This document shows, one piece after another, positions 25,557 through 34,285 of a stretch of 64,000 nucleotides of DNA. Source of the stretch: Clostridioides difficile (GTDB lineage Bacteria > Bacillota > Clostridia > Peptostreptococcales > Peptostreptococcaceae); the NCBI GenBank assembly GCA_012955965.1, contig JABBZI010000025.1, forward strand, positions 1 through 64,000. Direction: 5' to 3'. The position numbers and the translations under genes are program-made. Every line of letters begins with the position of its first letter. Position 1 is the stretch's first letter. The notes beneath the pieces are model-generated. The model was not told the DNA's origin and searched no databases. It saw only the letters and a list, made by a program, of their open reading frames with translations.

Positions 25557-26264
25557 TTGATTTCAATTGCAATTTGTGATGATGAATCATACATGCTAAA
25601 TCATATAAAAGAAAATATACAATTATATATGGAGCAGAATAATCTATCATATAATATAGAGCTTTTTGATAAAGCAGAAGATTTATTATGTAACCATGAA
25701 AAGTTTAGCATTATATTTTTAGACATACAAATGGAAGATATTAATGGAATGCAGACAGCTAGAAAATTAAGGGCTTATGGTAATGATTGCTTTATAGTTT
25801 TTGTTACAGTTTTAAATGAATTCGTATATGATGCTTTTGAAGTAGATGCTATAAATTATTTGATAAAACCACTATCTAATGAGAAACTATATAAAACTTT
25901 GGACAGAATAGTTTCAAAACTTGAGAATGATGAAAATAATTATATAACAATACAAAAAGGTTATTCATATTGGCGATTAAAAATTGCAGATATTTTATAT
26001 TGTGAAGTCATAAAAAGGAAGATTTATGTTCACTTAAAAAAAGAGACTATTGATTATTATGAAACTATTGACAATTTAGAGAGAAGTCTACCAACAAATT
26101 TTTTTAGATGTCACCGAAGCTATATAATTAATTTGCAATCTGTATATGGGTATGAAAATGGTAATGCAGTTATAGAAAATGGAGAGAGGATACCAGTTTC
26201 TAGACTACGTCAACAAATATTTTCAGAAGTTATGCTTGAGTTTATGAAGAATAGGAGGAAATAA
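25557..26264 (+). CDS. AgrA/LytTR-type response regulator
   Basis: About 235 residues. Receiver domain opens with ISIAICDDESYML and has IIFLDIQMEDINGMQTA as phospho-acceptor block; the LytTR DNA-binding domain follows from about residue 135, with FFRCHRSYIINL and IPVSRLRQQIF. The frame can be opened at ATG 25530, but GAAGGTG (25544-25550) is ideally placed for the TTG at 25557, which also matches the usual MISIAICDDE start. Two bp before an AgrC-like kinase. No agrB or agrD gene lies here, so the signal is unknown. Confidence 0.88.
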   Translation: MISIAICDDESYMLNHIKENIQLYMEQNNLSYNIELFDKAEDLLCNHEKFSIIFLDIQMEDINGMQTARKLRAYGNDCFIVFVTVLNEFVYDAFEVDAINYLIKPLSNEKLYKTLDRIVSKLENDENNYITIQKGYSYWRLKIADILYCEVIKRKIYVHLKKETIDYYETIDNLERSLPTNFFRCHRSYIINLQSVYGYENGNAVIENGERIPVSRLRQQIFSEVMLEFMKNRRK

Positions 26265-26265
26265 G

Positions 26266-27588
26266 ATGATTAGTTTATTTTCTTTTATCATATATAGACT
26301 TTTGATGATAATATTACAATACTATTTTCTAGTTAGTTTCACAAATGCTAATTTAAAATCTAGGAGTTTTATTTTGTATTTGCTAGTTTCATTTCTCTTA
26401 ATCATCACAAGTACATATTTTAATTTAAATAATTTATTTTCTTCACAGCTTCCGTTTTTTTTCATGACTTTTTTATTTGTAAAGTATATCATAAAACAAT
26501 CTACAGTGTTATCTATAGTCTCATCTCTATTAGTATATTTAATTGAACAGTTAGTATATGGATTTGTAGCTCCATTTAATTACCTAATATTTGTAAGTAA
26601 TACAAATAAAGATATTTATAACTTTTATATAAATATAGGCATATCATGTTTAATTACTATTATAATAGCTGGATTTATATATTGGTATGGTGCTAAAAAA
26701 TTTAATATTAAGATTGTAAAAATTGATAGATATTTAGCAATTTTAATAACTCCATTTCTATTTATAATTTTATTTATGAAATCATTTGAGAGTAGTTCAT
26801 ATATAAATATAGATACAAAACTTCAAACTGCAAAATTGTTGTCAAATGTGTCTATTACTGAAGAAATTCAAGCTTTTCTTTTTTCAATAATCGGAACGAT
26901 GTGTGTATCTTTTTCTATATTTACCTTCAAGAAACTTATGCAATCTCTAGAAGATGATAAGGAGAAGGCAATTATGAATCAACAAATTTATGCTCAAAAA
27001 AACTACATTGAAGAAGCAAAGTCACGATTATCACAAACCATATCATTTAGACATGATTTTAATAATCATTTAGCTATTGTCAATGGATTGTTGAAAAAAG
27101 GTCAAATTTCAAAGGCACAAGATTATTTAAATAAACTTGAAAAAGTAACAAGTGACCTATCTTTTTCTTGTAATACACGAAATGTTGTTATTGATGCACT
27201 TTTTAATAATAAATTGAGTATAGCTAAACAATTAGGAATACAGGTGGATTGTGAAGTAATCATACCAAAGGATACTAATATAAAGGATTTTGACCTATGT
27301 ATAGTATTTTCCAATGCCATTGATAATGCAATTAAGGCCTGTAGATTTGTAGATAAACAAAGTAGGTATTTAAAACTTTCTACCAAGTTAGAAGGGGGAT
27401 TTTTTATGATAGAAATAAAGAATAGTTATAACTCAATGAATAATTATACAGGTGGCTCAGGAATAGGAATTTCAAATATAAAAGAAATCGCTAAGAAATA
27501 TCAAGGAGCTATAAGTATAGATAAGGCATCAGATTATTTTCAAATAAATATAATGCTAGTTATTTCGTTACAACGTATTGGTATTTGA
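26266..27588 (+). CDS. AgrC-like membrane sensor histidine kinase
   Basis: 440 residues. Six or so membrane helices in the first 230 residues, typical of peptide-sensing HPK10 kinases, then a coiled segment, the phospho-accepting histidine in ISFRHDFNNHLAIVNGLL and a GHKL ATPase domain (FSNAIDNAIKAC, GSGIGISNIKEIAKKY). Pairs with the preceding LytTR regulator. HPK10 kinases usually sense cyclic or linear peptides; an orphan receptor with its peptide encoded elsewhere, or a non-peptide signal, are both possible. Confidence 0.88.
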   Translation: MISLFSFIIYRLLMIILQYYFLVSFTNANLKSRSFILYLLVSFLLIITSTYFNLNNLFSSQLPFFFMTFLFVKYIIKQSTVLSIVSSLLVYLIEQLVYGFVAPFNYLIFVSNTNKDIYNFYINIGISCLITIIIAGFIYWYGAKKFNIKIVKIDRYLAILITPFLFIILFMKSFESSSYINIDTKLQTAKLLSNVSITEEIQAFLFSIIGTMCVSFSIFTFKKLMQSLEDDKEKAIMNQQIYAQKNYIEEAKSRLSQTISFRHDFNNHLAIVNGLLKKGQISKAQDYLNKLEKVTSDLSFSCNTRNVVIDALFNNKLSIAKQLGIQVDCEVIIPKDTNIKDFDLCIVFSNAIDNAIKACRFVDKQSRYLKLSTKLEGGFFMIEIKNSYNSMNNYTGGSGIGISNIKEIAKKYQGAISIDKASDYFQINIMLVISLQRIGI

Positions 27589-27676
27589 GAACAATACAGT
27601 TGAAAATAACCTTTGTAAGCAATACTATGTATTTAAACAAAAAAGTTTAACATATAGAAAATAGGAGGTTGTTAAA

Positions 27677-28111
27677 ATGAAAATTGGAAATATAAGTGGT
27701 CAAACACCTATTACAAATAGTTTAGATAATAGTCAGAGTGAGATACAAAGTCTAGAACAAAAGAAAAAATCATTACAAGATGAAATAGAGAAAGTAAAAA
27801 GTAATAAGAGTATTGATAGTGAAACAGCCAAATTAAAAATAGAAAGCTTAAAAAAAGAAATAGAAGAGATTGAAAATAAAATTCAAGAGCTAAAAGAAAA
27901 TAAAGCACAAGAGGCAAATGGAGAAGAAAATAAGGTTTCAGAAGTAAATAATGACCTACTAGAGAAAGGAAAAGAACCTTCTAATAATGAAAATATAAAA
28001 ACATTGTATGATGTTTTTGAGAGAAGTGATGAAGATGAGCAATGGGATAATACTTACAGTCTTGTTCAGGATGATAAAAATTCAAAAGTGAAATTTAATA
28101 GACCAATATAA
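27677..28111 (+). CDS. FlxA-like coiled-coil protein
   Basis: 144 residues, strongly charged, no signal peptide. A single coiled coil covers about residues 20-75 (QSLEQKKKSLQDEIEKV and IESLKKEIEEIENKIQELKEN), followed by an acidic low-complexity tail. The N-terminal MKIGNISG plus short coiled coil resembles FlxA-like proteins of unknown function. It follows the Agr-like pair by 88 bp and ends at a hairpin terminator, so it may be a target of that system. Confidence 0.6.
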   Translation: MKIGNISGQTPITNSLDNSQSEIQSLEQKKKSLQDEIEKVKSNKSIDSETAKLKIESLKKEIEEIENKIQELKENKAQEANGEENKVSEVNNDLLEKGKEPSNNENIKTLYDVFERSDEDEQWDNTYSLVQDDKNSKVKFNRPI

Positions 28112-28147
28112 TTTATTTATAAAAATAGTTTCTATTTTGTACTATTA

Positions 28148-28200
28148 AGATATCCATAGATATATTTATTTGCAATTAACATATCTATGGATATTTATTA
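28148..28200 (+). terminator. Hairpin terminator after the FlxA-like gene
   Basis: GATATCCATAGATAT and ATATCTATGGATAT pair around a 17-nt loop, followed by a T-rich tract. Confidence 0.7.
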
Positions 28201-28286
28201 TGTTGTTTTACAAGAGTATTATTTATAAGTCGATATTAATAATTTTTATACTGATGTAGTATCAATTTAAGATTATCTATGCAAAT

Positions 28287-28316
28287 AAAAAAAGAGATTT
28301 TAAAATCTCTTTTTTA
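28287..28316. terminator. Terminator at the 3' end of feoA
   Basis: AAAAAAAGAGATTT and AAATCTCTTTTTT form a nearly perfect hairpin that works in both orientations, directly after the minus-strand feoA stop. Confidence 0.8.
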
Positions 28317-28326
28317 TTCTTATATA

Positions 28327-28560
28327 TTAATTATTTTTTAAATTTATATTCTTTGCATCGGATTTTCTAATAGCCAAATCAAAACCTCTAAATCTAATCA
28401 CTATAGGGTCATTAAGAGGAGCTATCTTTTTAACTTCAACCTCAGTGCCATCTATTAATCCTAGAGCTAGAAGTCTCTTCATAAGTTTTTCATTTCCAGC
28501 TATATTGTCTATAATTCCCTTTTGTCCAAGTTTCAAATTGTAAACAGTCATTATTAACAC
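28327..28560 (-). CDS. feoA: FeoA-domain protein, ferrous iron transport accessory
   Basis: 77 residues, an SH3-like FeoA domain: MTVYNLKLGQKGIIDNI, a LLALGLIDGTEVEVKKIAPLNDP core, and IRFRGFDLAIRKSDAKNI at the end. FeoA proteins modulate the FeoB Fe2+ channel on the cytoplasmic side. No feoB follows, so this is an orphan copy acting with a FeoB elsewhere or independently. AGGAGG site upstream and a near-perfect Fur box just before it indicate iron repression. Confidence 0.9.
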   Translation of the reverse strand: MLIMTVYNLKLGQKGIIDNIAGNEKLMKRLLALGLIDGTEVEVKKIAPLNDPIVIRFRGFDLAIRKSDAKNINLKNN

Positions 28561-28567
28561 CTCCTAA

Positions 28568-28582
28568 TGAAAATCATTATCA
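28568..28582 (-). promoter_or_regulatory. Fur box upstream of feoA
   Basis: TGAAAAT-C-ATTATCA matches the 7-1-7 Fur consensus at 13 of 14 positions. It lies next to the feoA ribosome binding site, within the likely promoter region. Confidence 0.8.
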
Positions 28583-28638
28583 AATTCTATATTTATAATA
28601 TATAACAAAAATAGCGAATTGTCAATATATAACAAAAA

Positions 28639-28666
28639 AATAAACATACTAAGTTAGTATGTTTAT
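28639..28666 (-). terminator. Terminator overlapping the end of gltS
   Basis: An 11-bp perfect palindrome arm (AAACATACTAA, one-base centre) spans 28642-28664, with a T run on the minus strand after it. The last codons and stop of gltS lie inside the stem. Confidence 0.75.
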
Positions 28667-29902
28667 GAAAAGTAATATACAAGGGATACTGATAGCATCT
28701 AGTAAAAATCCACTTACAAGTGGAACTACTAAAAATGCTTTTGGAGAATCACCATATTTTTGTGTCAAAGAGCTCATATTTGCTAAAGCATTTGGAGTAG
28801 CTCCTATTCCATGTCCAATCAAACCACTTATTATAATAGCAGAATCAAAGTCTTTTCCAAGAATTCTAAAGCAAATAAATACTGAGAATAGAATTATAAA
28901 AATTACTTGGAAAGTTACTATTAGGAGAATAGGAGGTAATAATGTGGATAATTCAAATAAATCTATATTCATAAGTGATAAAGTCAAAAAAATTCCTAAT
29001 GAAAGTTCTTTTAGAAAATTAATAAGTTTAAAATTTAATTCCAGCATATTTATCTTATCATTTAAATTTCTAAAAATAACGGCTGAGAACATACAAGTCA
29101 CAACGGAAGGTAGAAGAATATTAAACATTATATAAAAGATTCTACTTATAATTTCTCCTGTATTTATGCAAATAAATATAATAAGCACCTGTTCTAAAAA
29201 TATAGTAGGTGTTATTGTTTGAGAAAAGTCATTATTTTTTATTCTATTTTTACTTCTAAAAAGCTTATTTCCTAGTCCATTTAGCTTTCTATTGTACTTA
29301 TAATTTAACAAATCTATATCTGCTGAAGGTTTTAGTTTATATTTATTTATTAAAAATCTAGCTACAGGACATCCTAATATACCACCTATAATAAGTCCTA
29401 TTGTTGCAGCAGACAGACCAACTCCAACTGCTCCATTTACACCAAGATTTTCTATTGTAAGTCCAAATGCGGCAGAATAACCATGCCCACCTTCCATAGA
29501 TACATTTCCACACATAAGTCCCAAAAGTGGTTCAAGATTTATAATCTTTGATATTGTAATAGCTAGAATATTTTGACAGAAAGCTAAGACTCCACACAAA
29601 ATCCAATATCTAAATAATATACTACCACCTTTTTTTATGAGACTTATACTTATTTCAAGCCCTATTGTTGTAAAAAAGAAGGTTATAAAATTTGGCATTA
29701 AATTTCCACTTACAGATATATCTGCTATATTAAAATATTTAAGAAACAAATTTAAAAAACAAAATAACAGACCTCCTATTACTGGAGCAGGTATACAGAA
29801 ATTATTTAAAAAGTTAATTCTGTTCTTTAATAAATTACCAATTAAAAAAAATAATATAGATAGTGTCAAGGTTTGTACCATATCAAAAGTTAAGGTAAGC
29901 AA
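28649..29902 (-). CDS. gltS: Sodium/glutamate symporter family protein
   Basis: 417 residues with about ten membrane segments arranged as an inverted repeat, the GltS fold. Family blocks seen: CIPAPVIGGLLF near residue 36, CGNVSMEGGHGYSAAFG near residue 131, and the mirrored GLIGHGIGATPNALANM near residue 365. Role: Na+-coupled uptake of glutamate or a related dicarboxylic amino acid. Single-gene transcript; its terminator overlaps its 3' end. Confidence 0.88.
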   Translation of the reverse strand: MLTLTFDMVQTLTLSILFFLIGNLLKNRINFLNNFCIPAPVIGGLLFCFLNLFLKYFNIADISVSGNLMPNFITFFFTTIGLEISISLIKKGGSILFRYWILCGVLAFCQNILAITISKIINLEPLLGLMCGNVSMEGGHGYSAAFGLTIENLGVNGAVGVGLSAATIGLIIGGILGCPVARFLINKYKLKPSADIDLLNYKYNRKLNGLGNKLFRSKNRIKNNDFSQTITPTIFLEQVLIIFICINTGEIISRIFYIMFNILLPSVVTCMFSAVIFRNLNDKINMLELNFKLINFLKELSLGIFLTLSLMNIDLFELSTLLPPILLIVTFQVIFIILFSVFICFRILGKDFDSAIIISGLIGHGIGATPNALANMSSLTQKYGDSPKAFLVVPLVSGFLLDAISIPCILLFINILT

Positions 29903-30152
29903 AATAAATCCTCCTTTGTAATTTAAAATATTAATTGTATAACTGAAACTCTCATGTATTAGAATTTTATTATCAAATATATATTAATAAATGTATATTA
30001 AAAATAATCAGTAGATATAATTAGATAATCATAAATTAAATTAAAATATTTTAAAGAGATATAACTTTTTTAGCATGAAAAACATTAGTATATTGATATA
30101 ATAGAAATAAGACTTAAAAATATGCTTAGAATGCTATTAGTAGGAGGATAAA

Positions 30153-31142
30153 ATGTTTGAAAATTTACCTAAGATAGATTTACATTGCCATTTAGATGGA
30201 AGTGTTAGAGTAGAAACTATGTTTGATATAGCGATTAAGGAGAAAATAGACTTACCTTCAAATAATATTGATGAAATAAAAAAATTAGCAAAAGTTTCTT
30301 TTAATTGTACTTCACTTGATGAATATCTAGAAAAGTTTGATTTGCCTTTAAAAGTAATGCAATCTAGGGAAAATTTAAAAAGAATTGCTTTTGAACTTTT
30401 AGAAGATGCAAATAAAGAAAATGTAAAATATATTGAAATTAGATTTGCTCCGTTACTTCATACCCAAAAAGGTATGAGTATTAAAAGTATAATTGAAAGT
30501 ATACTTGAAGGTATTAGAGAAGCTGAAAGTATTTATAATATAAAAGGAAATTTAATATTAGGTTGTATGAGAACTATGACTTCAAAAGAGGCTTTATTAG
30601 TAATTGAAGAAGGAAAATCATTTGTAAATAAAGGTGTTGTTGCGGTAGATTTATGTGGACCAGAGATAGAAGGTTTTTGCAAGGAATATGAGGATGTTTT
30701 TGAATTAGCAAGAGAATATGGATATAAAGTTACAGTACATGCAGGTGAAGCAGCAAGTGGAGAAAATGTTTTAGATGCTATAAATATTTTAAAGGCTGAT
30801 AGAATTGGCCATGGTGTAAAAATTAATGAGCATAAAAAGGCATATAATTTAGTCAAAGAAAAAAAAATACTACTTGAATTATGTCCAACTAGTAATTTAC
30901 AAACTAAGACAGTAGATTCTTATGAGGCACATCCATTTTATAATTTTTATAAAGATAATTTGCATGTAAGTATAAATACTGATAATAGAACTGTATCTGA
31001 TATAAGTTTAAATTCAGAACTAAATATTATATTTAATACATTTAAATTAGACTTAGAAGATTATAAAATAATGTACAGAAATACAGTAGAAGCTAGTTTT
31101 GCAGATGAAGAAACTAAAAAGTATCTAAATAGCTTAATTTAA
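30153..31142 (+). CDS. add: Adenosine deaminase
   Basis: 329 residues. Zinc and catalytic motifs of the ADA family are complete: IDLHCHLDGSVR (HxH, residues 9-11 region), TVHAGEAASGENV (zinc His and catalytic acid region), RIGHGV and the late SINTDNRTVS (zinc Asp). Converts adenosine or deoxyadenosine to inosine in purine salvage. Substrate could be adenine or another aminopurine in close relatives, but the length and HAGE motif fit adenosine. GGAGG site before ATG. Confidence 0.93.
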   Translation: MFENLPKIDLHCHLDGSVRVETMFDIAIKEKIDLPSNNIDEIKKLAKVSFNCTSLDEYLEKFDLPLKVMQSRENLKRIAFELLEDANKENVKYIEIRFAPLLHTQKGMSIKSIIESILEGIREAESIYNIKGNLILGCMRTMTSKEALLVIEEGKSFVNKGVVAVDLCGPEIEGFCKEYEDVFELAREYGYKVTVHAGEAASGENVLDAINILKADRIGHGVKINEHKKAYNLVKEKKILLELCPTSNLQTKTVDSYEAHPFYNFYKDNLHVSINTDNRTVSDISLNSELNIIFNTFKLDLEDYKIMYRNTVEASFADEETKKYLNSLI

Positions 31143-31212
31143 TAGATTAAGCTATTTGAAATTTAAATCTACTTAATTAATCAACAAAACTATATTAGAG
31201 TAGGAGAAAAAA

Positions 31213-31953
31213 ATGAAAAGTTATGAAGATGTCTCTTATATTAAATTAGCTAAAAAAGAACTTGAAGAATGGAAGAAAAATATATTAAAGAAACCTTCCA
31301 TATTTGATAAGGCATCAAAAGGTATACAAAATAAAGTTAATGGAGTATTGCCAGATAAATACAATGAAGTAATAACTTCTTCAATAAAGGGAATGACAAA
31401 GACTGTATTATTTGGGTACAAATACGCTACAAAACCGCCAATAAGAAATATGTCATTAGAAGAAAGAGAAAAATTAGTTTCAGAAAAGGCTAAAAATTAC
31501 AAAACAACAGCAATGATTGAAGGAGCTGGGACAGGAGCTGGAGGAATTCTCCTAGGTCTTTCTGATTTTCCATTACTTCTAGGAATTAAAATAAAGTTTT
31601 TGTATGATGTTGCCTCACTATATGGATATGATGTTAAGGATTATAGAGAAAGAATTTATATATTAAGCATATTACAATTGGCTTTCTCTAGTCAACAGCA
31701 TATAAATGAAACTTTTAAATTGATGAATAATTGGGATGAGTATGTGAAGAGTTTACCAGAAGATATTAATGACTTTGATTGGAGGACATTTCAACAAGAA
31801 TACAGAGATTATTTGGATTTAGCTAAATTTCTACAACTAATGCCTGGAATAGGAGCATTTGTAGGGTTTTATGTAAATGGAAAATTAATTGATAAACTTC
31901 ATGAAACTGCTGTATATGCGTATAGATTGAGGATTAGAGAGCTTAATTTATAA
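31213..31953 (+). CDS. EcsC-family protein
   Basis: 246 residues. Matches the EcsC family by the central GAGTGAGGILLGLSDFPLLL segment followed by KIKFLYDVASLYGYD, a hydrophobic helical hairpin. EcsC proteins are of unclear function; in Bacillus the gene accompanies the EcsAB exporter, but no such genes are here. It lies 70 bp after adenosine deaminase with its own GGAG site and may share its transcript. Likely membrane-associated. Confidence 0.8.
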   Translation: MKSYEDVSYIKLAKKELEEWKKNILKKPSIFDKASKGIQNKVNGVLPDKYNEVITSSIKGMTKTVLFGYKYATKPPIRNMSLEEREKLVSEKAKNYKTTAMIEGAGTGAGGILLGLSDFPLLLGIKIKFLYDVASLYGYDVKDYRERIYILSILQLAFSSQQHINETFKLMNNWDEYVKSLPEDINDFDWRTFQQEYRDYLDLAKFLQLMPGIGAFVGFYVNGKLIDKLHETAVYAYRLRIRELNL

Positions 31954-32160
31954 ATACAACAAAAGATAAAAAAGAGACAAAATTGATTATACAATATATC
32001 TATATATACTTAGATTTGCATTGATAAAAACGATTATGGATAAAAGGTAAAGCATGATAAAATTTAATGTAGATGCTTGTATTTTAATGGAAAAATTTAG
32101 TTTTTACTGTTAAAAATATAAGCTAAACTATGAAGAAAAGTAATTGGGAGGAATATTTTC

Positions 32161-33312
32161 ATGACAAATTTGCCAAAACAATTTGATAGCTTTAATGAAG
32201 CTAGACAAAAAGGATTTATAAATGCAAAAGAACTTAAAGAAAGTGGGAAAAAGATGGTTGGAGTTTTCTGTACATTCACTCCAGTTGAAATTCCAATGGC
32301 AGCTGGTGCAACTGTAGTAGGTGTATGTGGAGTTAGTGAAGAGCCAATACCAGATGCAGAAAGGATGCTTCCAAGAAATCTTTGTCCTTTGATAAAATCA
32401 AGCTATGGTCATGCAATAACAGATACCTGTCCATACTTCTATTTTTCTGATTTATTAATAGGAGAAACTACTTGTGATGGGAAGAAAAAGATGTATGAAG
32501 AGCTTGCAAAAGTCAAACCAACTTATGTAATGCACCTGCCTAATACCTCAAAAGGTGAATTTGCTTATAAGCTTTGGAAAGATGAAATGATAAGACTAAA
32601 AGATGAGGTTGAGAAATCTTTAGGTGTGACTATAACAGAAGATGATATAAGAGCTGCTATAAAAGATAAAAATGAAGAAAGAGAACTTTTAAAAGAATTT
32701 TATGCACTTGGTAAGCTACAACCATCTGCACTTACAGGACTTGAGCTACATAATGTTTTATATCAAGCAGGATTCAAATTTGACCGTACAGAACTTAAGC
32801 AGTCTTTAAGAAAAGTCATAGATGATATGAAAGAAAGATATGAAAAAGGAGAATGTCCAGTTAAAAAAGATAAGCCAAGAATATTAATAACAGGCTCTCC
32901 TATTGGTGGAATAAGCGAAAAAATAGTTAAGACTTTAGAAGATGCAGGAGCTTCAGTTGTGGCATATGAACTTTGTGGCGCTATTAGATCAAATGATTTG
33001 TTGGTTGATGAAGAAATAGAAGATGTTTATGATGCTTTAACACAAAAGTATATAAATATAGGATGTTCTTGTATGATGAATAATGATAATCGTATTGAAT
33101 TATTAGATAGAATAATAGATGAATATAATGTGGATGCTGTAATAGATGTAGTTTTACAAGCCTGTCATACATTTAATATAGAAAGTTATAGAATAAGAGA
33201 GTTCGTTACAAAAGAAAAAAACAAGCCATTTATGTCTCTTGAGACTGATTATTCCAAATCAGATACTGAACAATTGAGAACTAGATTTGAGGCGTTTGTA
33301 GAGATGTTATAG
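32161..33312 (+). CDS. Double-cubane cluster protein (YjiM-type HgdB family)
   Basis: 383 residues, the same length as Escherichia coli YjiM, which it resembles along its whole length by recall (NLCPLIKSSYG, CPYFYFSDLLIGETTCDGKK, ILITGSPIGG, QACHTF). This 2-hydroxyacyl-CoA dehydratase relative carries a double-cubane [8Fe-9S] cluster in Carboxydothermus and reduces small molecules such as acetylene. Many cysteines are kept, including those in FCTFTP, NLCP, DTCP, ETTC, CSC and QAC. Its ATPase activator is encoded next. No CoA-transferase or dehydratase alpha subunit is near, arguing against a fermentation dehydratase. Physiological substrate unknown. Confidence 0.88.
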   Translation: MTNLPKQFDSFNEARQKGFINAKELKESGKKMVGVFCTFTPVEIPMAAGATVVGVCGVSEEPIPDAERMLPRNLCPLIKSSYGHAITDTCPYFYFSDLLIGETTCDGKKKMYEELAKVKPTYVMHLPNTSKGEFAYKLWKDEMIRLKDEVEKSLGVTITEDDIRAAIKDKNEERELLKEFYALGKLQPSALTGLELHNVLYQAGFKFDRTELKQSLRKVIDDMKERYEKGECPVKKDKPRILITGSPIGGISEKIVKTLEDAGASVVAYELCGAIRSNDLLVDEEIEDVYDALTQKYINIGCSCMMNNDNRIELLDRIIDEYNVDAVIDVVLQACHTFNIESYRIREFVTKEKNKPFMSLETDYSKSDTEQLRTRFEAFVEML

Positions 33313-33336
33313 GAATACATAAAAATAGGAGGAGCT

Positions 33337-34092
33337 ATGTTTAGTATAGGAGTGGACTCAGGGTCAGTAGCAACAAAAGGTGTATTATTCGATGGTGAAA
33401 AAATTATTAAAAAAATAATTATACCAACTGGATGGAGCCCTAAAAGTACATCTAAACAGGTCTATGAGTTATTAAGTAGTGAAATTGATAAAAAAGATAT
33501 AAAAAAAGTAGTAGGTACAGGTTATGGAAGAGGAGTAATGGATTTTGCTGATAAGAAGGTGACAGAAATAACTTGTCATACTAGAGGTGTTTATTTTTTA
33601 AATAGGAATATAAGGACTATTTTAGATGTAGGTGGTCAAGACAGTAAAGTTATAAACTTAGATAGAGATGGAAATGTATTTAATTTTATAATGAATGATA
33701 AGTGTGCTGCAGGAACTGGTAGATTCTTAGAAATTACTTCTAATCTTTTGGGGAGTGATATAGAAAGTATTGATACATTAGCTCAAGGGCATAATCCAGT
33801 TAATATATCTAGTATGTGTACAGTTTTCGCTGAATCTGAAATTGTAAGTCTTTTAGCTCAAAATATTTCTACTGGAGAGGTAGCAGCAGGTATACTTAAA
33901 TCTATTGCAAACAAATCTACTTCGATGTTAGCAAGAGGTGAGGTAGTAGATGAAGTTGCATTTACTGGAGGGCTTGCAAAGAGCAAAGAATTAGTAAAAA
34001 TGATAGAGGAAATACTGGACAAAAAAATTTTTATTGCAGAAGATACTCAGATAATGGGAGCATTAGGAGCTGCTGTAATAGGGTTTAGATAA
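33337..34092 (+). CDS. ATP-dependent activator of the double-cubane protein (YjiL type)
   Basis: 251 residues, ASKHA-fold activase of the BadF/BadG/HgdC family. Phosphate-1 loop GVDSGSVATKG at the N-terminus, DVGGQDSK at residues 97-104, and the two cysteines that hold a [4Fe-4S] cluster between subunits: C123 (DKCAAGTG) and C161 (SSMCTVF). It injects an electron into its partner on ATP hydrolysis. It lies 24 bp after the partner with a GGAGG site; a strong terminator follows. Confidence 0.9.
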   Translation: MFSIGVDSGSVATKGVLFDGEKIIKKIIIPTGWSPKSTSKQVYELLSSEIDKKDIKKVVGTGYGRGVMDFADKKVTEITCHTRGVYFLNRNIRTILDVGGQDSKVINLDRDGNVFNFIMNDKCAAGTGRFLEITSNLLGSDIESIDTLAQGHNPVNISSMCTVFAESEIVSLLAQNISTGEVAAGILKSIANKSTSMLARGEVVDEVAFTGGLAKSKELVKMIEEILDKKIFIAEDTQIMGALGAAVIGFR

Positions 34093-34112
34093 AATATTAT
34101 TAAAAATAAAAT

Positions 34113-34150
34113 AAAAAACTGGATTTATGCCAAATAAATCCAGTTTTTTT
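34113..34150 (+). terminator. Terminator of the double-cubane operon
   Basis: AAACTGGATTTAT pairs with ATAAATCCAGTTT around a short loop, followed by seven T residues. Confidence 0.9.
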
Positions 34151-34285
34151 ATTTTATTTTGTTTATTTACAAAGGGAAACTTTGGTATAATTGATTTAAA
34201 TGATTATATATTTGTAAATAATTTATGTTTAGTCGTATATAACATTAAAGTTTTTAAAATTAGCTCGAAGTGAGGGGGAGAACGC

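Noticed and set aside
32161-34092. 2-hydroxyisocaproyl-CoA or 2-hydroxyglutaryl-CoA dehydratase locus
   Set aside because: Only one HgdB-type subunit plus activator, no CoA transferase or second subunit, and YjiM-type sequence blocks.
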